NCBI RefSeq assembly: GCF_042662225.1
Contig: NZ_JBHSYQ010000008.1
Span: 1-64,000, forward strand
Direction: 5' to 3'
Length of the DNA stretch: 64,000 bases
DNA from: Nibribacter roseus
Lineage (GTDB): Bacteria; Bacteroidota; Bacteroidia; Cytophagales; Hymenobacteraceae
A program made the position numbers and the translations under genes. The notes beneath the pieces were generated by a model. That model was not told the origin of the DNA. It ran no database searches and saw only the letters and a list, made by a program, of their open reading frames with translations. Positions 61,501 through 64,000 of the stretch are shown one piece after another. The stretch's first letter is position 1, and each line of letters begins with the position of its first letter.

Positions 61501-62773
61501 TAATATCAGAGGCTAGGCTGTTAGAGTCTTTTGCATTGTGCGTATAGCGGGTATACTCACCGGTAGCTCGGTTCAGGTACAGCAGTCCTCCCCCGTTCGT
61601 GCCAATCCACAAATTTCCCTTTGCGTCTTCGGCAAATGCATTCACATCGTCATAGGGCAGGCTGTTTTTCACCGAGTTCAGCCGCTTTACAGTGGGAAAA
61701 CGGATGATGTTCTTATGGTAGTAGTTGACGCCTTTTTTAAATGTACCCACCCAAATAATGCCCTCGTTGTCTTTATACAGGGTATTGACGCTATTATGGG
61801 AAAGGCTCTTGCTGATTTCCTCATTGTGGCGGATGTACTGCACCCCCAGCGATTTTTTGTCTAGCAGGTTTATGCCGCCGTGGTCTGTGCCAATCCAGAT
61901 TTTGCCTTTTTCCCCTTCTACCACGCCCCGGGTAAGATTGCTGCTGAGTTTTACGGCCGAAGAATTCTTGTGGAAATTCTGCAGAGATTTGTCTTTGCTG
62001 TTAAAGTAAAAAACACCTCCTTCTTTTTCCTGCATGTACAGCCACAGATCATTGTCGCTGTCAACGGTAAGGGCATAGTCCAGCAGCTGTTGGCTGTAGT
62101 TTTTGTAGATCTCGTTGTTGCGTTCCACTACCTTCAGGCTTCTGTAATCTATCCGCTCTAGAATTCCGGTGCGGTGCACAACCCAAATATCACCTGTGGT
62201 GGTTTGGCCAATGGCGGAGATATAATTGGTACTAAGTCCATTTTTACTGTTGATGGAGTGGCGTAAATGCACGGAGGCCTTGGTACGTGGGTTATATTTA
62301 GCAAGCCCCTTCCCTTCCAGCACAAACCAGAAGTTTCCTTCTTTGTCTTTCATCACATCTTCCACTACCGCGTTTTCTGGTAGTTTGTAGAGCTGTAGCA
62401 AATCGCGTTGGTTCCGGATAAACTGTTCGTTTTCTGGATTATAGACACAGCTGCCATACGGTGTCTTCACCCAAATTTTCCCCTCTGGCCCCTCTTTCAG
62501 CTTCAGAATGTCATTGTTTATAAGAGAGGTGGAGTCATTAGACTGGTACCGGAATACTTTGAACTTGTACCCGTCAAACCGATTGAGGCCGGCGGCAGTG
62601 CCAATCCACATATACCCCCTGCTGTCTTTCAAAAAGCTCTTCACCTGATTGTTTGACAACCCACTGTTTATGTCAAGGAGAGAGAAACGGTAAGGTTCTA
62701 TAGGGGCTGCATGCGTCTGAGCTAAAAAGACCAGACTCATTATAACCAGTAAGAATTTTATATGTAAGCGCAT
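58595..62773 (-). CDS. Hybrid two-component system regulator (HTCS)
   Basis: 1392 residues in one chain. Signal/anchor helix 1-22; periplasmic sensor of repeated two-component propeller units (DSRGYMWIGTAAGLNRFDGY, then many WIGT...G motifs) about 30-680; a Y_Y_Y domain about 700-770 (RYRYKLEGFDKQWQ); one membrane helix about 785-805; histidine kinase with FFTNVSHEFRTPLTLILAPI (phosphoacceptor His, about 860) and an ATPase domain (GSGIGLALANEF); receiver domain LIVSDLMMPELNGMDFCKKI (about 1165-1185); C-terminal AraC HTH (about 1285-1385). Such regulators sense an oligosaccharide released from a polysaccharide and activate the adjacent utilisation genes, here probably the esterase, GH9 and GH3. 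Confidence 0.95.
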   Translation of the reverse strand: MRLHIKFLLVIMSLVFLAQTHAAPIEPYRFSLLDINSGLSNNQVKSFLKDSRGYMWIGTAAGLNRFDGYKFKVFRYQSNDSTSLINNDILKLKEGPEGKIWVKTPYGSCVYNPENEQFIRNQRDLLQLYKLPENAVVEDVMKDKEGNFWFVLEGKGLAKYNPRTKASVHLRHSINSKNGLSTNYISAIGQTTTGDIWVVHRTGILERIDYRSLKVVERNNEIYKNYSQQLLDYALTVDSDNDLWLYMQEKEGGVFYFNSKDKSLQNFHKNSSAVKLSSNLTRGVVEGEKGKIWIGTDHGGINLLDKKSLGVQYIRHNEEISKSLSHNSVNTLYKDNEGIIWVGTFKKGVNYYHKNIIRFPTVKRLNSVKNSLPYDDVNAFAEDAKGNLWIGTNGGGLLYLNRATGEYTRYTHNAKDSNSLASDIIVSLLVDRNNNLWIGTYLGGLDKFDGKTFTHFKHDPAEPASLSHNNIWELYEDRQGNIWIGTLRGGLELYDPEQNGFIHSTEKAGKYPVHCNYISSIAEDRHGNLWVGGGYGVDVFHKDSGKSAFFLHDPKNPRSLVSNNITSIYRDRRNNMWIGTTEGLDLFNEKTNSFTHFTKGNGLPTNAITAIKEDNSGNLWLSTQNGISHLIIRRNANGDTYTFRNFDELDGLQGKYFNENAGFRTSKGEMVFGGPNGFNLFHPSQIQKNALAPKLVFTDFQLFNKSLEPNKSFQNRIILTKNLADTKEITLEHNHNVFSIEFAALNYIHSEKNRYRYKLEGFDKQWQTVDSHNRRVSYTNLDPGDYEFKVVAANNDGVWNKEGISMKITVLAPFWRTPLAYLLYFAALVAALVFLRRVELNKAKSKFLLEQERRDARQLHELDLMKIKFFTNVSHEFRTPLTLILAPIEKLLKTSTDPEHQQQFQMINKNAKRLLNMVNQLLDFKKIDVEDLSLTLSEGDIVEFVQETVDSFVDLSDKKCVSLSFQTGVEALHTAFDKDKLEKVLFNLLSNAFKFTPEHGKIDVALNCLDNDSSSEGLKVLEIKVKDTGIGIAKENQKKIFERFFREEVPSNMVNQGSGIGLALANEFISLHGGMISVDSTPGQGSCFTVSMPVKELAKPAAEKLVGQAEGQREVEALPTEELETLPQSITLSSENKPVVLVVEDNEDFRFYLQDSLNPYFQVLEARDGKEGWQKALSHLPDLIVSDLMMPELNGMDFCKKIKADPRTSQIPFVLLTAHASEEKQLKGLNLGANDYLTKPFHFEFLLSRIKNLITQKELLQKAYEKKISVQTTQEKIVSLDDKLIQKAIKYVEDNLSDPELTVEEMSRELGVSRVHLYKKMVAITGQTPVEFIRKIRLQHASQLLEKSQLTVAEVAYKVGFNNRKYFTKYFKEEYQILPSQYADIKQREAVV

Positions 62774-63335
62774 AGGAATAAGAGGGGGTGAAAAGGTTAA
62801 CTCTTGAGCATTCTTCTATCGTTTTAACTTAACAAAAGAGCCACCCATCTGCTTCTAGCAAGTTTTCCTGACCTGAATTTATCTCAATTTTTACAAATAC
62901 CATAATAAACTATTTCAAAAGCCTTTTTAGAAAAACAACTAGCCACCAAAACCACACATCTTTTAAATATTTATTAAAAACTTTGCCAAATGCGGAGGAG
63001 ACATCGGCCAATAGAAGCGCTAAGGTGAAATCTGTACAAGATGCAGGTTATAGAAGCTTGAACCGCCGTTTTTGGCCTATTTTAGGCAAAACAGCTCTAA
63101 AAGATGAAGGTCTTTGGGGAGGCAATGATGGTGCAGGAATTTTCTAACCGTCCCCTCATTTCCCTTTACACGGTATCAAATGTTTCATTTTGCAGTACCG
63201 TTTGTTAAGGATGCCATTTTCCCGCAAAATGGGTCAAAAAGATAGGTTAATATTGTATTAGAGCAGTTGGTATAAAGCCAACCGGCAAAAGCAGATTTGT
63301 TTTTGTGATACCTATAACAACCCCAATTACACTAT
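62774..63335. other. Divergent intergenic region of the glycan locus
   Basis: About 560 bases between the HTCS gene and the GH3 gene. A palindrome copy at 63064-63104 and a small CCATTTTCCCGCAAAATGG hairpin near 63212-63231 are the only structures. Promoters for both genes are expected here; I see no clear operator. Confidence 0.55.
63064..63104. repeat. Dispersed palindrome, copy 17
   Basis: CGCCGTTTTTGGCCTATTTTAGG then CAAAACAGCTCTAAAAG; a diverged copy. Confidence 0.55.
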
Positions 63336-64000
63336 ATGAAGAAGTACTCTCCATACCTGCTGGTGTTCGCCCTCATGATGCAATCATGCGGCAGCACCCA
63401 GTCAACCCAATCCACCCCAACAACGGCGGCTACGGCTGCCCAAGCGGCTACGGCCACCCCAGCCAAAGCCACTGACCCGTTTATTGAAGACTTGATCTCC
63501 AAAATGACGGTGGAGGAGAAAGTGGGGCAGATGACCCAACTCACCATTGACCTGATTCTTCAGGACAACGAAGCTGCCGTGGTAGACAACGCCAAGCTGC
63601 GCGATGTGCTGGTGAACCACAACATCGGTTCCATTTTGAACGTGAAAGGCCGCGCCTACACCATGGACGAGTGGCACACCATTTTGACCGCCGTTCAGAA
63701 CGTGGCCACGAAAGAAACCCGCCTGAAGATTCCGGTGATTTACGGCATTGATGCTATCCACGGGGCCAACTACCTGGCTGGTTCCACCTTGTTTCCGCAC
63801 AACATAGGCATGGCCGCTACCCGTAACCCAGATCTGGTGAACCAATCTGCCAAAATCACCGCCATTGAAACAAGAGCCTCTGGCATTCCGTGGAATTTTG
63901 ACCCGGTGCTGGATGTAGGCCGCCAGTCGCTGTGGCCACGCTTTGAAGAAACATTCGGCGAGGATGTGTACGTGGTGAAAACCATGGGCGCCGCCGCCAT
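63336..64000 (+). CDS. Glycoside hydrolase family 3 beta-glucosidase (partial, runs off the window)
   Basis: The first 221 residues are present; no stop is reached. Lipoprotein signal (MKKYSPYLLVFALMMQSC, Cys18), then an Ala/Thr/Pro linker, and the GH3 N-terminal domain: ISKMTVEEKVGQMTQLTID (about 50-70), VIYGIDAIHGANYLAGSTLF (about 135-154), PVLDVGRQSLWPRFEETFGE (about 190-210). The catalytic Asp lies further on, outside the window. It would release glucose from beta-linked gluco-oligosaccharides made by the GH9 enzyme. Divergent from the HTCS gene. Confidence 0.92.
   Translation, partial: MKKYSPYLLVFALMMQSCGSTQSTQSTPTTAATAAQAATATPAKATDPFIEDLISKMTVEEKVGQMTQLTIDLILQDNEAAVVDNAKLRDVLVNHNIGSILNVKGRAYTMDEWHTILTAVQNVATKETRLKIPVIYGIDAIHGANYLAGSTLFPHNIGMAATRNPDLVNQSAKITAIETRASGIPWNFDPVLDVGRQSLWPRFEETFGEDVYVVKTMGAAA

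Overview
The window comes from a Bacteroidota chromosome, most likely a Hymenobacteraceae-type Cytophagales (Rufibacter/Pontibacter/Hymenobacter relatives). This rests on SusC-style TonB-dependent receptors with N-terminal carboxypeptidase-like domains, a hybrid two-component system of the Bacteroidota polysaccharide type, many Bacteroidota-type lipoproteins and DUF families, and leaders with little Shine-Dalgarno signal. The genus is an inference.

Region 1 (about 1-9.77 kb) is an integron gene-cassette array. Thirteen mostly single-gene cassettes, all on the + strand and visibly more AT-rich than the rest of the window, are separated by 14 attC sites of about 60-75 bp. Most share a GGCCGACGGCC centre. 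The decisive evidence is that the R' core at the start of a cassette is the reverse complement of the R'' core at its own end (up to 10/10 bases), as expected when each cassette was once a circle closed at its own attC. No integrase gene lies in the window; the array may continue to the left. Cassette products are a TonB-C domain protein, DUF3885, an outer-membrane barrel, DUF922, small membrane proteins, secreted proteins, a methyltransferase, a lipoprotein, DUF2071 and several unknowns. One attC is split by an IS110-family element. Its upstream non-coding end folds into two hairpin loops that match, respectively, the attC target flanks and the element's own ends, i.e. a recognisable bridge RNA whose guide reads attC.

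Region 2 (about 10.1-31.3 kb) holds a TonB-dependent receptor, a decayed sugar-dehydrogenase remnant, and a run of genes of envelope/stress character: a six-hairpin glycosidase, a VKOR-SPW fusion and its split paralogue, an MscS channel, two SDR oxidoreductases, Pcm, two PQQ-type sugar dehydrogenases, an AI-2E family permease, DUF2254, a VTT protein and a ferritin-like protein.

Region 3 (about 31.3-54.6 kb) is mixed housekeeping and accessory: a hairpin-rich repeat patch, a candidate VLRF1/Vms1-like protein, a second TonB-linked receptor, ABC-F, MsrB, DUF3943, M3 peptidase, DUF4260, DUF5694, a translationally coupled FG-GAP/UnbV protein and vanadium haloperoxidase-like pair, a cupin and SelO.

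Region 4 (about 54.9-64 kb) looks like a plant beta-glucan/hemicellulose utilisation locus: sialate/acetylxylan-type O-acetylesterase, GH9, a 1392-residue hybrid two-component regulator, and a GH3 beta-glucosidase that runs off the window.

A dispersed imperfect palindrome (core GTTTTAGGCCTGTTTT-loop-AAAACAGGCCTAAAAC) occurs about 17 times, always outside the called genes, often at convergent gene ends.
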